A stretch of DNA of 52,524 nt, from NCBI RefSeq assembly GCF_002101555.1, contig NZ_LQOL01000103.1:1-52524 (forward strand), given 5' to 3'. A model generated the notes under the pieces. That model searched no databases. It had not been told where the DNA came from and saw nothing but the letters and a program-made list of their open reading frames with translations. Source of the DNA: Mycolicibacterium canariasense (GTDB lineage: Bacteria; Actinomycetota; Actinomycetes; Mycobacteriales; Mycobacteriaceae). Of the stretch, positions 17,896 through 26,958 are shown one piece after another. Within the stretch, counting starts at the first letter, position 1. Each line of letters starts with the position of its first letter. A program made the translations under genes and the position numbers.

Positions 17896-18087
17896 GGTGA
17901 GTGTCCTTCCGTACGAGTGAGAACGCGTCAACCAGTAAGTCGCTGTGACCACCAATGGCAAGCCGAAGCCTTCAGTCCCGACTTCATAAGGCATCGCCAC
18001 CAGCCTGGCGCGTATGAACGGCCGCACGCTGCGGAAGTTCACTGCCCCAGCGTTAGTCACCCGAGTATGGGTTGGTCCGACTTCTCA

Positions 18088-18103
18088 TAAAGATCTGATG
18101 AAG
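18088..18103 (-). promoter_or_regulatory. TRAAG-N6-TRAAG response-regulator box 1
   Basis: TAAAG (18088-18092), six bases, TGAAG (18099-18103); on the coding strand of the MPT63-like gene this is CTTCA-N6-CTTTA. The surrounding 24 bases (from 18081) match the box at 49.6 kb at about 22 positions. An 11-bp repeat period is typical of OmpR/PhoB-family binding. Confidence 0.6.
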
Positions 18104-18300
18104 ATGTGGCCCCAGGTAAGCGACGCCAACAGACGATGACGTGCGGTGGCGACAAGTAACGTGCCGCTGCGCGGCTGGCGTTTGTGCCGCCGAGAACCGA
18201 GGCACGGTAGACGTCAGCCCCGTGACAGAAGAATCTCGGTCAGGTTGAGATGTGGTGTCGCCTAGCTGGGTTGCCGTGATGGTGGTGCCATCATCGGACG

Positions 18301-19032
18301 GTGGCTATCAAGGCGGCTCCCAGAACCGACAGCAGGTTGGCTGCTCGTTGCGCCGCACTAGCTTCTCTTGGGGTCGCAATCGTTCATTTTGCGGTGGTGC
18401 CGGCGCATTGGCAGCAATGGCCGCTGTCGGGGCTGTTTTTCGGTGCACTGGCTGTGCTTCAGCTGGTTTGGGCACGTGCGGTGCTTGTCAGGACTACCAC
18501 CCCGGTACTGGCTGCAGGGATCTTGCTCAACGTGGGGGCCGTGGCCTTGTGGGCTCTGTCCCGCACGGTGGGCGCGCCGTTCGGTCCGCATGCCGGTCAG
18601 CCGGAATTGGTTCAGGGCGCTGATTTGTGTGCTTTGTTGCTTCAGATCTACATCGTGATGGGTGCTGGCTGGATCTGGTATCGCGGGTTGCAGGGCGAAC
18701 CGGTTTCGGCGCTGACGAGTGCTGGGGTGTTACTAGGAGCGGTCAGTGTTGTCGCGCTGGCGTCGACGGTGGGCGTCGTTTCAGGTCAGCGCCATGGCGA
18801 TCATCACGGTCCTGCGGAGGCCGGTGCCGGCCATCACGGAACCGAAGCCGGCTCCGCCGAGGGGCATCACGGCCACGAGCCCGGCCCGGCGCCGGTCGTT
18901 CCGCTGAACGTCAGGCCAGTCGAGCCGCCGCAGGCCCCGCCGCCTGGCGAAGCCACCGTCTCGCCGGCGGCACCGCCGATTATCGAAGCGCCGGCACAGC
19001 CCCTGCACGATGACACCAGCCACGAACACTAG
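18301..19032 (+). CDS. membrane protein with His-rich C-terminal tail
   Basis: A 243-residue protein with a GTG start. Six hydrophobic segments fill residues 18-160 (LGVAIVHFAVVPAHW, LSGLFFGALAVLQLVWA, LLNVGAVALWAL and so on). The remaining 80 residues carry His clusters (HGDHHG, GHHG, EGHHGHEPG, SHEH) and a Pro-rich stretch. The tail suggests metal binding on one face of the membrane. It is convergent with copB. I do not recognise a named family. Confidence 0.75.
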   Translation: MAIKAAPRTDSRLAARCAALASLGVAIVHFAVVPAHWQQWPLSGLFFGALAVLQLVWARAVLVRTTTPVLAAGILLNVGAVALWALSRTVGAPFGPHAGQPELVQGADLCALLLQIYIVMGAGWIWYRGLQGEPVSALTSAGVLLGAVSVVALASTVGVVSGQRHGDHHGPAEAGAGHHGTEAGSAEGHHGHEPGPAPVVPLNVRPVEPPQAPPPGEATVSPAAPPIIEAPAQPLHDDTSHEH

Positions 19033-19043
19033 CGATACCGCAG

Positions 19044-19060
19044 CAGCCTGCTTCGGGCTG
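19044..19060. terminator. weak hairpin between convergent genes
   Basis: CAGCC and GGCTG pair around a 7-base loop in the gap between the His-rich membrane gene and copB. The stem is only 5 bp with no T run, so a termination role is a guess from position. Confidence 0.2.
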
Positions 19061-19094
19061 TGGGGCTTCGGGATGCTGGCGGACCATGATGGGG

Positions 19095-21215
19095 CTAGCG
19101 CTGCAATACGGCCTGGGCGCTGGCTTCGGGTCGAAGGTCCAGACGCCGCAATACCTGTGCGTTGAGCGCCACGACGATGGTCGACAGCGACATGAGAATG
19201 GCGCCGACTGACATCGGCAGTACGAAGCCGACGGGCGCCAGGATCCCGGCGGCCAGCGGTACCGAGATGAGGTTGTAGCCTGCGCCCCACCAGAGGTTCT
19301 GTTTCATCTTGCGGTAGCTGGCGCGGGACAGTTCGATCACCGAGAGCACCGAACGCGGGTCTGAGCTGGCGAGGATGACTCCGGCGGAGGCGATCGCGAC
19401 ATCGGTTCCGGCGCCGATGGCGATGCCGACGTCGGCCTGCGCAAGTGCGGGAGCGTCGTTGACTCCGTCGCCGACCATGGCGACTTTCTTGCCTTCGTGC
19501 TGCAGTGCCGCCACTTTGGATGCTTTGTCTTCTGGGCGGACGCCGGCGAAGACTCGGTCGACGCCTAGTTCCTGTCCGACGGTGTTGGCGACAGCTTCGG
19601 CGTCGCCGGTGATCATGACGACTTCGACGCCGAGCTTGTGCAGCGCATCGACGGCCTCGCGAGATTCTGGGCGTACCTCGTCGGCCAGGCTCAGACCACC
19701 GATGACGACCCCGTCGCGGACCACGTGCAGGATGATGGCGCCGTGGGCGCGCCATTGCTCGGCTGCTTCGATTTCGGGTTCACCGAGTTCTTCGAGCAGT
19801 CGAGGGCCGCCCACCCGTACTTGATGGCCGTCGATGGACGCGGTGACGCCGACGGCCGGCGAGGATGTGAAGCCGCTGGCGCGTGGAACATTGAGACCTC
19901 GGTCGGTGGCGGCTTTGACGATGGCTTTGGCCAGTGGGTGTTCACTGTCTGTTTCTGCCGCGGCGGCCAGCGCGAGGACGGTTGCTTCATCGTGGTCGGC
20001 GACGGTCTGCACCGCTGTGACAATGGGCTCGCCTTTTGTCAGGGTGCCGGTCTTGTCGAAGAGCACCGCGTTCACGGTGCGCATGCCCTCTAATGCGAGC
20101 CGGTCTTTGATGAGCACGCCGCCGCGGGCAGCCCGCTCGGTGGCGATGGACACGACCAGTGGGATGGCCAGGCCCAGCGCGTGGGGGCAGGCGATCACGA
20201 GGACGGTGATGGCGCGAACGACCGAAGCGTCTGGATCCCCGACGATGGCCCAAACGAGCGCGGTGAGGGCCGCGGTGGCGACCGCGAACCAGAACAACCA
20301 GCCGGCGGCGCGGTCGGCCAGGCGTTGGGCTCGTGAGGACGAGTTCTGCGCTTCGCTCACCAGGCGTTGGATACCGGCGAGGGCGGTATCGTCGCCGGTC
20401 GCGGTGATCTGTACGCGCAGACCGGAATCGGTGGCCACCGTGCCTGCGGTGACGCCATCGCCGACGCTGCGACTGACCGGTCGGGATTCACCGGTGACCA
20501 TCGACTCGTCGATGTCCGCGCGCCCGTCGACGATGGTCCCGTCGGCGGGAACGCTTCCACCCGGGCGAATCACCACCACATCGCCGACCCGCAGCTCTGC
20601 CGGGGACACTGTGACTGTGTGCTCGCCTTCGACCTTCTCTGCTTCGTCGGGCAGCAGGGCAGCCAAAGTGTCTAGCGCCGATGTTGTCTGGGCCAGTGAG
20701 CGCATTTCCACCCAGTGCCCCAGCAACATGATGACGATGAGCAGGGCCAGTTCCCACCAAAATTCAAGTTCGTGGTGCAGCAAGCCCAAGCTCGCACCCC
20801 ACGACGCGAGGAACGCGACTGTGATGGCCAATCCGATCAGCAGCATCATTCCCGGTTTGCGGGTGCGGATTTCGCTGACGGCGCCGGTGAGGAAGGGGCG
20901 CCCGCCCACGATGAACATGACGGTGCCGAATACGGGTGCGACCCACTGTGCACCTGTGAAACGCGGAATGTCGTAGCCGACGAGCATGGCGAACATCGAT
21001 GAGAACGCCACGACCGGAACGGCGATGATCATGTTGACCCAGAACAGCTTTCGGAACTGAGCGACATGGTCACCATGGCCGCCGTGACCCCCGTGCCCTT
21101 GGTGGTGTTGTTCCGTGTCGGCTGCCGCGTGTGCCTCGTGGTCGTGGTGACCGCCATGTTCGGCGTGCCGATCAGCGTGGGGGGTCGCTTCGGAGGGGTC
21201 GGGGTGGTGTGTCAT
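19095..21215 (-). CDS. copB: CopB-type copper-transporting P1B ATPase
   Basis: A 706-residue copper pump. It has a His-rich N-terminus (HADRHAEHGGHHDHEAH, QGHGGHGGHGDH) in place of HMA domains, the intramembrane CPH motif (IACPHALGLAIPL) that defines the CopB class, TGES, DKTGT, SEHPLAKA, GDGVNDAP, and last helices with NLISVPLAAGIL. CopB pumps are associated with Cu(II) or Ag. ATG at 21215 with AAGGA upstream. It is the last gene of the CsoR operon, 47 bp after csoR. Confidence 0.93.
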   Translation of the reverse strand: MTHHPDPSEATPHADRHAEHGGHHDHEAHAAADTEQHHQGHGGHGGHGDHVAQFRKLFWVNMIIAVPVVAFSSMFAMLVGYDIPRFTGAQWVAPVFGTVMFIVGGRPFLTGAVSEIRTRKPGMMLLIGLAITVAFLASWGASLGLLHHELEFWWELALLIVIMLLGHWVEMRSLAQTTSALDTLAALLPDEAEKVEGEHTVTVSPAELRVGDVVVIRPGGSVPADGTIVDGRADIDESMVTGESRPVSRSVGDGVTAGTVATDSGLRVQITATGDDTALAGIQRLVSEAQNSSSRAQRLADRAAGWLFWFAVATAALTALVWAIVGDPDASVVRAITVLVIACPHALGLAIPLVVSIATERAARGGVLIKDRLALEGMRTVNAVLFDKTGTLTKGEPIVTAVQTVADHDEATVLALAAAAETDSEHPLAKAIVKAATDRGLNVPRASGFTSSPAVGVTASIDGHQVRVGGPRLLEELGEPEIEAAEQWRAHGAIILHVVRDGVVIGGLSLADEVRPESREAVDALHKLGVEVVMITGDAEAVANTVGQELGVDRVFAGVRPEDKASKVAALQHEGKKVAMVGDGVNDAPALAQADVGIAIGAGTDVAIASAGVILASSDPRSVLSVIELSRASYRKMKQNLWWGAGYNLISVPLAAGILAPVGFVLPMSVGAILMSLSTIVVALNAQVLRRLDLRPEASAQAVLQR

Positions 21216-21262
21216 GTGTGTCCTTGAGTAGATCGCGGCGGCATTGGGGCGGTTCGCAAACG

Positions 21263-21592
21263 CTAGGAGCGCACCAGCCGCGCGATCGCCTCGGTTGCTT
21301 CGGTCAGTTTCGCGTCTGCCGCGGGGCCGCCCGCGGCGGCGGCGTTTGCGACGCAATGGCGCAGGTGGTCGTCGAGCAGTCCGAGTGCTACCCCTTGCAA
21401 GGCTTTGGTCAGAGCGTCGACCTGGGTGAGGATGTCGATGCAGTAGCGGTCCTGCTCGATCATCCGGCTGATTCCGCGGGCTTGGCCCTCGATCCGCTTG
21501 AGCCGTGCGAGATACCGCTCTTTGTCCGTGATGTAGCCGTGGTGGCCGACATCGGTCGTCGCGCACTGGCCCGTACCGTCTGTGGTGGTCAT
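21263..21592 (-). CDS. csoR: CsoR copper-sensing repressor
   Basis: A 109-residue all-helical repressor of the CsoR/RcnR family. The Cu(I) ligands follow the Cys-His-Cys pattern: Cys in DRYCIDIL, then His and Cys in DDHLRHCV. A short Cys/His-containing N-terminus precedes the core. Its ATG overlaps the stop of the 52-aa gene upstream by ATGA. The natural operators are the two palindromes at 25261-25306, at the head of the operon. Confidence 0.93.
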   Translation of the reverse strand: MTTTDGTGQCATTDVGHHGYITDKERYLARLKRIEGQARGISRMIEQDRYCIDILTQVDALTKALQGVALGLLDDHLRHCVANAAAAGGPAADAKLTEATEAIARLVRS

Positions 21593-21747
21593 TGATTCCT
21601 CGCTTTCACGCTCGAAGGTCGAGGTGCGGCGGCGCTGCTCCAGTCGATATCCAGCAGGTTCGGTGCAGTAGGGATGTCTGCTACTGCCGCAGCCTTGTCC
21701 TCGCCATCGGCGCAGCAGCAGCCGGCCCGTTGCAGTTGTTCAGTCAC
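21589..21747 (-). CDS. 52-residue CCC-containing protein between copA and csoR
   Basis: A small frame with a GTG start at 21747 and AAGGA about 8 bases upstream. The sequence starts MTEQLQRAGCCCADGEDK and ends SSVKARNQ. It overlaps the copA stop by 8 bases and the csoR start by 4, which argues strongly that it is translated. The triple Cys near the N-terminus could bind Cu(I). No known family was recognised; a small metallochaperone or a coupling peptide are both possible. Confidence 0.65.
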   Translation of the reverse strand: MTEQLQRAGCCCADGEDKAAAVADIPTAPNLLDIDWSSAAAPRPSSVKARNQ

Positions 21748-24031
21748 GACGACTGTCCTTTCTATCGCTGTCTGTCTGGTTGAAGGTGCTGGCAAATCCG
21801 CGTAAGCGCAGGCTGTTGGTGACGACGAACACACTGGAGAAGGCCATCGCCGCGCCGGCGAGCATGGGGTTGAGCATGCCCAGGGCGGCCACGGGGATGG
21901 CAGCGACGTTGTAGGCGAACGCCCAGAACAGGTTGGTCTTGATGGTTGACAATGTCCTGCGGGATAGCCGGATTGCGTCGACGGCGCTGCGCAGATCGCC
22001 GCGAACCAGGGTGATGTCGGAAGCCTCGATCGCCACGTCGGTGCCGGTACCCATGGCCAGACCGAGGTCGGCCTGAGCCAGAGCCGCAGCGTCGTTGACA
22101 CCGTCGCCGATCATCGCGACGGTCTTGCCTTCGGCCTGCAGCCTGGTGATCACCTGCACCTTCCCTTCGGGCATGACCTCGGCGATGACGGTGTCGATTC
22201 CGACGTCCTCGGCGATGCGGCGGGCGACGGCCTCGTTGTCTCCGGTCAGCAGCACAGGGGTCAGCCCGAGTTGCTTCAGTTGCGCAATGGCCTGCGCGCT
22301 GGTGGGTTTGACGGTGTCGGCGATGACCAGGATGCCGCGGGCCTGTCCATCCCAGCCGACAGCGACGACGGTCTTTCCCTCAGTTTCGGCGTGAGCCTTG
22401 GCCCGCACCAAGTCGGGATCGAGGTGTTGTGCCCAGTCGGCCAGCAAGGTCTCTCGGCCGACGACGACGGCGTGCCCGTCAACGACGCCCTGCACGCCCT
22501 TGCCTTGCACGTTCGCGAATTCCTCGACCGTGGGAAGTGTTCCGGTCTCGTCTCTTGCCGCGATAGCGATCGCTTGGGCAATGGGGTGTTCGGAGGCGTC
22601 TTCGATGGCACCGGCCAGCCGTAGCAGGTCGCCGCGGGTGGTTCCCGGCGCCGTGACCACGTCGACGAGGGCCATTTTCCCGGTGGTGACGGTGCCCGTC
22701 TTATCCAGTACCACGGTGTCCACGGTGCGGGTGGACTCCAGCACCTCGGGTCCTTTGATCAGAATGCCCAGTTGTGCGCCCCGACCGGTTCCCACGAGCA
22801 GCGCGGTGGGGGTGGCCAGTCCGAGCGCGCACGGGCAGGCGATCACCAGGACCGCGACGGCCGCGGTGAACGCGGCGGCGACGGGGAAACCAGCCCCGAG
22901 CCACGCGCCGAGGGTGATCACCGCGACGGCGATCACGATCGGCACGAAGACCCCGGAGATCCGGTCGGCCAGGCGCTGCACTTCCGCTTTGCCGGTTTGG
23001 GCGTTCTCGACCAGTTTCGCCATGTGAGCCAGCTGGGTGTCGGAACCGACACGGCTGGCGCGCACGACCAGGCGGCCACCGGCGTTGACCGTGGCGCCCA
23101 CCACGTTGTCGCCGGTGCCGACTTCGACCGGGACGGATTCGCCGGTCAGCATGGACGCGTCAACTGCTGAGGTGCCGGACACCACCACGCCGTCCGTGGC
23201 GATCTTTTCCCCCGGTCGTACGACGAATTCGTCGCCGGCGGCAAGCTGGTCGGCGGGGATTTTGGTTTCGGTGCCGTCGCGCAGTACCGAGACTTCTTTA
23301 GCGCCCAGCTCCAACAGTGCGCGCAGCGCGGCGCCGGCCTGGCGCTTGGACCTTTTCTCGAAGTAGCGACCGGCCAGGATGAAGGTCGTCACCCCCGCGG
23401 CTACTTCGAGGTAGATGTTGGCTGCGCCATGGGAGGGGGCCAAGGTCAGCGTGAAGGGGTGCGTCATTCCGGCCGCGCCTGCGGTTCCGAGGAACAACGC
23501 GTAGAGCGACCACAGGAACGCCGCTAGGGTGCCCATCGAGATCAGCGTGTCCATCGTGGCGCTGCCGTGGCGCAGGTTGGCCCACGCCGCACGGTGAAAC
23601 GGCCAGGCTGCCCACAGGACGACCGGGGCTGCCAAAGTCAGTGATGCCCACTGCCAGTAGGTGAATTGCAGGGCCGGGATCATCGCCATCGCGATGACCG
23701 GCACCGACAACGCGGTGGCCGCGATGAGGCGGTGACGCAGCGCGAGCAGTTCGGGGTCGGCTTCGCTCGCGGAGGTGTCATCGGTGGTCTCTACTGTGCT
23801 CCCGGCCAGTGTGGCGGTGTAGCCGGTCGCTTCCACCGCAGTGATCAGCTGCGTCGGGTCATACCCGTCGGGCACCGCCACAGCGGCCTTTTCGGTCGCG
23901 TAGTTGACCGAGGCGGTGACGCCGTCGATCTTGTTGAGTCTGCGCTCAATTCGGTTCGCGCAGGAGGCGCACGTCATGCCGCCGATCTTCAGCTCGATGC
24001 TCGCGGCGGACACCGGTGTCGATGTCGTCAT
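21740..24031 (-). CDS. copA: CopA/CtpV-like Cu(I)-transporting P1B ATPase
   Basis: A 763-residue copper efflux pump. One N-terminal HMA domain carries the Cu(I) motif GGMTCASCANRIE. The CPC motif (IACPCALGLATPTALLVGTG) marks the Cu(I) class. TGES, DKTGT, SEHPIAQ, GDGVNDAAALAQADLG and the final helices (NLFWAFAYNVAAIPVAALG) follow. ATG at 24031 with AGGAGC upstream. Third gene of the CsoR operon, 34 bp after the HxHP protein. Confidence 0.95.
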   Translation of the reverse strand: MTTSTPVSAASIELKIGGMTCASCANRIERRLNKIDGVTASVNYATEKAAVAVPDGYDPTQLITAVEATGYTATLAGSTVETTDDTSASEADPELLALRHRLIAATALSVPVIAMAMIPALQFTYWQWASLTLAAPVVLWAAWPFHRAAWANLRHGSATMDTLISMGTLAAFLWSLYALFLGTAGAAGMTHPFTLTLAPSHGAANIYLEVAAGVTTFILAGRYFEKRSKRQAGAALRALLELGAKEVSVLRDGTETKIPADQLAAGDEFVVRPGEKIATDGVVVSGTSAVDASMLTGESVPVEVGTGDNVVGATVNAGGRLVVRASRVGSDTQLAHMAKLVENAQTGKAEVQRLADRISGVFVPIVIAVAVITLGAWLGAGFPVAAAFTAAVAVLVIACPCALGLATPTALLVGTGRGAQLGILIKGPEVLESTRTVDTVVLDKTGTVTTGKMALVDVVTAPGTTRGDLLRLAGAIEDASEHPIAQAIAIAARDETGTLPTVEEFANVQGKGVQGVVDGHAVVVGRETLLADWAQHLDPDLVRAKAHAETEGKTVVAVGWDGQARGILVIADTVKPTSAQAIAQLKQLGLTPVLLTGDNEAVARRIAEDVGIDTVIAEVMPEGKVQVITRLQAEGKTVAMIGDGVNDAAALAQADLGLAMGTGTDVAIEASDITLVRGDLRSAVDAIRLSRRTLSTIKTNLFWAFAYNVAAIPVAALGMLNPMLAGAAMAFSSVFVVTNSLRLRGFASTFNQTDSDRKDSRRD

Positions 24032-24065
24032 GGATGCTCCTTTTTTCTGGGGGCCGGTATCGCGG

Positions 24066-25022
24066 TCAGTGCCCGCTGTGGCCGGCGCTGTGATCCGGAT
24101 CTGCTGTCGGTGCGGTAGCGCCGAGGCCGCTGCGGGTGGCATCAACAGCGAATGTCGCGGTGTGCACTGTGTCCTGTATTTGGAAGTCGAGATAAAGCAA
24201 GTAACGGCCGGCGGTGGGTGCGGTGGCCGCGAACGGCACCGTTGGTCCACCGTGGTCCCCCGGTGACGGCACAGCGCCTTCGGGATGTACATGCAGGTAG
24301 GCAAGGTCGCCTTCACGGAGCGCGACAAGGTGCCCGAACGCACCCAGATACGGTTGCAACGCGGTCACGGGCTGGCCGTCGCGGGTGATGCGGGCGGTGA
24401 GCTGTGCTGATGTCCCCGCGGTCATGGTTCCCTGTAGCTCTACGGTGTATCCGCCGACCCGGTCCACCGTGCGCGGGTCTGAAGCCGGCAAGGGCGCAAA
24501 TGTTCCAGCCACCTCAACGGTACGAGTGAGCGTGCGCTGGCTCCCGCCCGTGGGCGCGAAGTCCGCGAAGACCCGGTAGCTGCCTGCGGCTTTCCAGGTC
24601 CACGGAATGGACCACGTGCCGCTTCGGGGATCCAGGATCGGATGCACATGGGCGTAATGACTTCCGTCAGAACGCACGACGATCAGGTGTAACTGCTTGT
24701 CGTGAACGGTGTCGTAGTCCCGCAGCGGCTCTCCCGAGGAGTCCAGGATCGAAAAGCTCAGGATGCCTCGGGCATCGACGGTGCGTGGCGCTCGCACCGG
24801 CAGCAGCTGATAACCGTCCCGAGCGAGCGACAACCCTGCGGGGTCCCCGACCGGCATGGCGCCCGGCGCCGGCGGCTCGTTGCTGGCGAGAGGTTTTGCC
24901 GTCGAGCTGGCGTTCCCTTGGGCTGCGGGGGCGGGAACGACGGCCGCCGCGGTGGCGTAGGCGGCACCGAAAGCTACGACCATTACCACGCAGAAGGCGG
25001 CCAGTCGTCCCGCGGCGTTCAT
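24066..25022 (-). CDS. secreted protein with two HVHP motifs in the copper operon
   Basis: A 318-residue extracytoplasmic protein with an N-terminal membrane or signal segment (about 7-30). Two similar beta domains each contain a metal-like motif: HYAHVHPIL near residue 120 and YLHVHPEG near residue 240. The C-terminus is His-rich (DPDHSAGHSGH). Homologues often lie between copA and an HMA chaperone in actinobacteria. It overlaps the copZ-like gene by ATGA. A role in binding copper outside the membrane is plausible but unproven. Confidence 0.8.
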   Translation of the reverse strand: MNAAGRLAAFCVVMVVAFGAAYATAAAVVPAPAAQGNASSTAKPLASNEPPAPGAMPVGDPAGLSLARDGYQLLPVRAPRTVDARGILSFSILDSSGEPLRDYDTVHDKQLHLIVVRSDGSHYAHVHPILDPRSGTWSIPWTWKAAGSYRVFADFAPTGGSQRTLTRTVEVAGTFAPLPASDPRTVDRVGGYTVELQGTMTAGTSAQLTARITRDGQPVTALQPYLGAFGHLVALREGDLAYLHVHPEGAVPSPGDHGGPTVPFAATAPTAGRYLLYLDFQIQDTVHTATFAVDATRSGLGATAPTADPDHSAGHSGH

Positions 25023-25231
25023 GCGACCCGCACCGCCGAGTAGCCGGCCTCGGCTACGGCAGCCACAACCTGCGCGTCATCGACAGACCCGTCAGATGTC
25101 ACGGTTAGCGCGCCGGTCTTGGCGCTTACCTCGACATCTCGGACCCCGGCGACGCCGCCGACCTCCTCGCGTACGGATGCCTCGCAATGCCCGCAGCTCA
25201 TCCCCGTGACGGCGTACTTGCTCGTACCCAT
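25019..25231 (-). CDS. copZ: CopZ-like copper chaperone (HMA domain)
   Basis: A 70-residue ferredoxin-like HMA protein with the Cu(I) motif GMSCGHCE near the N-terminus. It would carry Cu(I) in the cytoplasm to CopA. AGGAG 6 bases before the ATG. First gene of the six-gene copper operon, directly behind the double CsoR operator. Confidence 0.93.
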   Translation of the reverse strand: MGTSKYAVTGMSCGHCEASVREEVGGVAGVRDVEVSAKTGALTVTSDGSVDDAQVVAAVAEAGYSAVRVA

Positions 25232-25260
25232 GACTGAACTCCTAACTTCGCTTACCGTTT

Positions 25261-25306
25261 ATACCCCTACCGGGTATGTGTACCTAGGCTATACCCCCAC
25301 GGGGTA
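25261..25306 (-). promoter_or_regulatory. two CsoR-type operators
   Basis: The first is ATACCC-N5-GGGTAT (25261-25277), the second TACCCC-N3-GGGGTA (25292-25306). Both are perfect inverted repeats with the TACCC/GGGTA arms and C/G centre typical of CsoR and RicR sites. They lie 30-75 bp before the copZ-like start and should give copper-induced expression of the operon that contains csoR. Confidence 0.85.
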
Positions 25307-25388
25307 CGGCACAAGGGGCAGTTCTCCGCGGCTTTGATGACCGTCAATGCTTATCGGGGTATCCCTACGAAGGGCGAGACGGTTGGTG

Positions 25389-26161
25389 ATGCGAACGTTG
25401 CACGTCGGGAACGATGGCTGGCCACTGATGGGCGAGGTCGTCGGCCACGGCAAGCTGGTCATCATGTTGCACGGCGGTGGGCTGCCCGATCACCACAGCA
25501 TGTGTCGGCTTGCCGGCCGCCTTGCTGGTCGGTATCGCGTTGCGCTGCCAGACATTCGAGGGTACGGAGCATCGCGTTGCCCCGACCCGGCGTTGCACCG
25601 GTGGGATCAATACGTCACGGACACCAAGGCGATCATGCCTCCAACATCCCCGAATCGCCCGGTCGGCAGTCGTCATCAGCGCTGAAGCTATTGAAGACGA
25701 CAGGGAAAAAAGCCGCAGACAAAAGGCTGACGAGCCAGTTCGCCGATCGCGCCCGCTCTCGCGGCTTACAGGCCGCGTGGGAGCTGTTCATTCCTCACCT
25801 CCAGCCGCTCATAACTAACCTCGTCACCGAGGCTATTCCGCGCGCTGACGCCCAAAGCGCGGCTGCCGCAGTGGCAATCGGCAATGACCGCGCCGTCGCG
25901 ATAGTCGAAGAACTCCGGCGCATCGACACTCCGACCCTCATCATTGCCGGCGATGACACACGTCATCCCACGCACTTGGCGCGTTCGCTCGCCGACGTCC
26001 GTCCGATGGAATTTTTGGCGCGGGCCACCATGTCCGACCTGCTGGTCAACGCTGACGACATGGCACATGCCTTCGCCTCGGAAATCGAGGAATTTCTCGC
26101 CACCACGTCCGACCCGGAAACTCAGCCCCACCAAACGCAGCGGCGAAGCAACCTCAAATAG
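25389..26161 (+). pseudogene. broken alpha/beta hydrolase
   Basis: Two pieces of one hydrolase lie in different frames. 25389-25650 encodes MRTLHVGNDGW ... MLHGGGLPDHHSM ... LPDIRGYGASRCPDPA, the oxyanion and strand-4 region. 25740-26161 encodes the cap and C-terminus (GLQAAWELFIPHLQPLI ... IDTPTLIIAGDDTRHP). The stretch that should carry the nucleophile elbow GxSxG is missing between them, and a short in-between piece (ISAEAIEDD) is in a third frame. The gene is inactive through a deletion and frameshifts. Confidence 0.75.
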
Positions 26162-26244
26162 CCACCTAGGGCGATTTGATGGTCCGCCTGTCACCGGTGA
26201 TGCTGTGGCGCTTCTGTTAGCGACCGCCGCCCATCGCGCAGCCG

Positions 26245-26391
26245 TCAGCCGCAGCAGGACTTTCCCTTGTCCGCCGCGATGGCACGGCGCCCGCTGGTGA
26301 TGCCGCCCAGCGCACACAGAGCAATGCACTTGGCGACCGACCGCGCCGTCGCACTACGGAGCATCCGGCGCACCTTCTCGCCCATTTGCAT
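26245..26391 (-). CDS. 48-residue Cys-containing protein behind a CsoR-type box
   Basis: A small basic protein starting MQMGEKVRRMLRSATA, with one hydrophobic stretch containing CIALCALGG and ending KGKSCCG. GGAAGG lies just upstream of the ATG at 26391; ATG 26385 is an alternative. A CsoR-like palindrome is centred about 30 bp upstream. This predicts copper induction and a role as a small copper-binding peptide. It does not resemble MymT, and no family was recognised. Confidence 0.6.
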   Translation of the reverse strand: MQMGEKVRRMLRSATARSVAKCIALCALGGITSGRRAIAADKGKSCCG

Positions 26392-26412
26392 CCAACCCTT
26401 CCGCCGACTGTT

Positions 26413-26429
26413 ATACCCCCCGGTGGTAT
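26413..26429 (-). promoter_or_regulatory. third CsoR-type operator
   Basis: ATACC-N7-GGTAT with a C/G-rich centre, 17 bp long like the site at 25261-25277, and positioned just before the 48-residue Cys gene. It links that gene to the CsoR or RicR regulon. Confidence 0.65.
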
Positions 26430-26514
26430 GCAAATACTAGCCCGTGGGTTGTCATCTCACAATGGGTCAGCACTCGACCTGCGGACTTGAACTCGATGTC
26501 GGTCCGCGCGGTCC

Positions 26515-26781
26515 AGCGGGGACATCGCCTACACCACGGTCATGTCGACCGTGGACAACCTCCACACCGAGGGGTGTCTGACCAGGGAGCGCGAGGGGCG
26601 AGCTTACCGGTACCGGGCGAGGTTGACCCGCGAGGAGCACAGCGCGCAACTCATGAGCGCCGCGTTAGCCGGTGGCGGGCGACCCGACCTCGTGCTCAAG
26701 TACTTCTTGGAGCAGATCGGCACCGAGGAGTCCGACACCATCTGCCGCGCACTGCGCCGCGCGTCCCGAGGCGGACGGTGA
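26515..26781 (+). pseudogene. 5'-truncated blaI (remnant)
   Basis: The frame from DIAYTTVMSTVDNLHTEG to RALRRASRGGR matches the last two thirds of the intact BlaI proteins at 4.7 and 30.0 kb. Similarity begins at about 26515, in the middle of the DNA-binding domain, and everything before it is lost. No blaR1 follows. An internal ATG at 26542 could give a 79-residue product without a complete winged helix. Confidence 0.8.
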
Positions 26782-26958
26782 ACGTCGAGGCCGCTGGCGA
26801 CGGCGCGAAACCACCACACCTGCAGCCGTGATAGAACGCCCTACTCCCCACCGGATTTCGGCGGTATCAGGCGCCGTCGAGACGAGCGCACGCAGCCACA
26901 CAATGATCGCGCCACACCTGCATCATTGGATGGTGACCGCGCTGGACGACCTTACGTG

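Noticed and set aside
17970..17986. CTTCA-N7-CTTCA as another response-regulator box
   Set aside because: The spacing is 7 and not 6, breaking the 11-bp period shared by the five accepted sites, and a good site lies 100 bp away.
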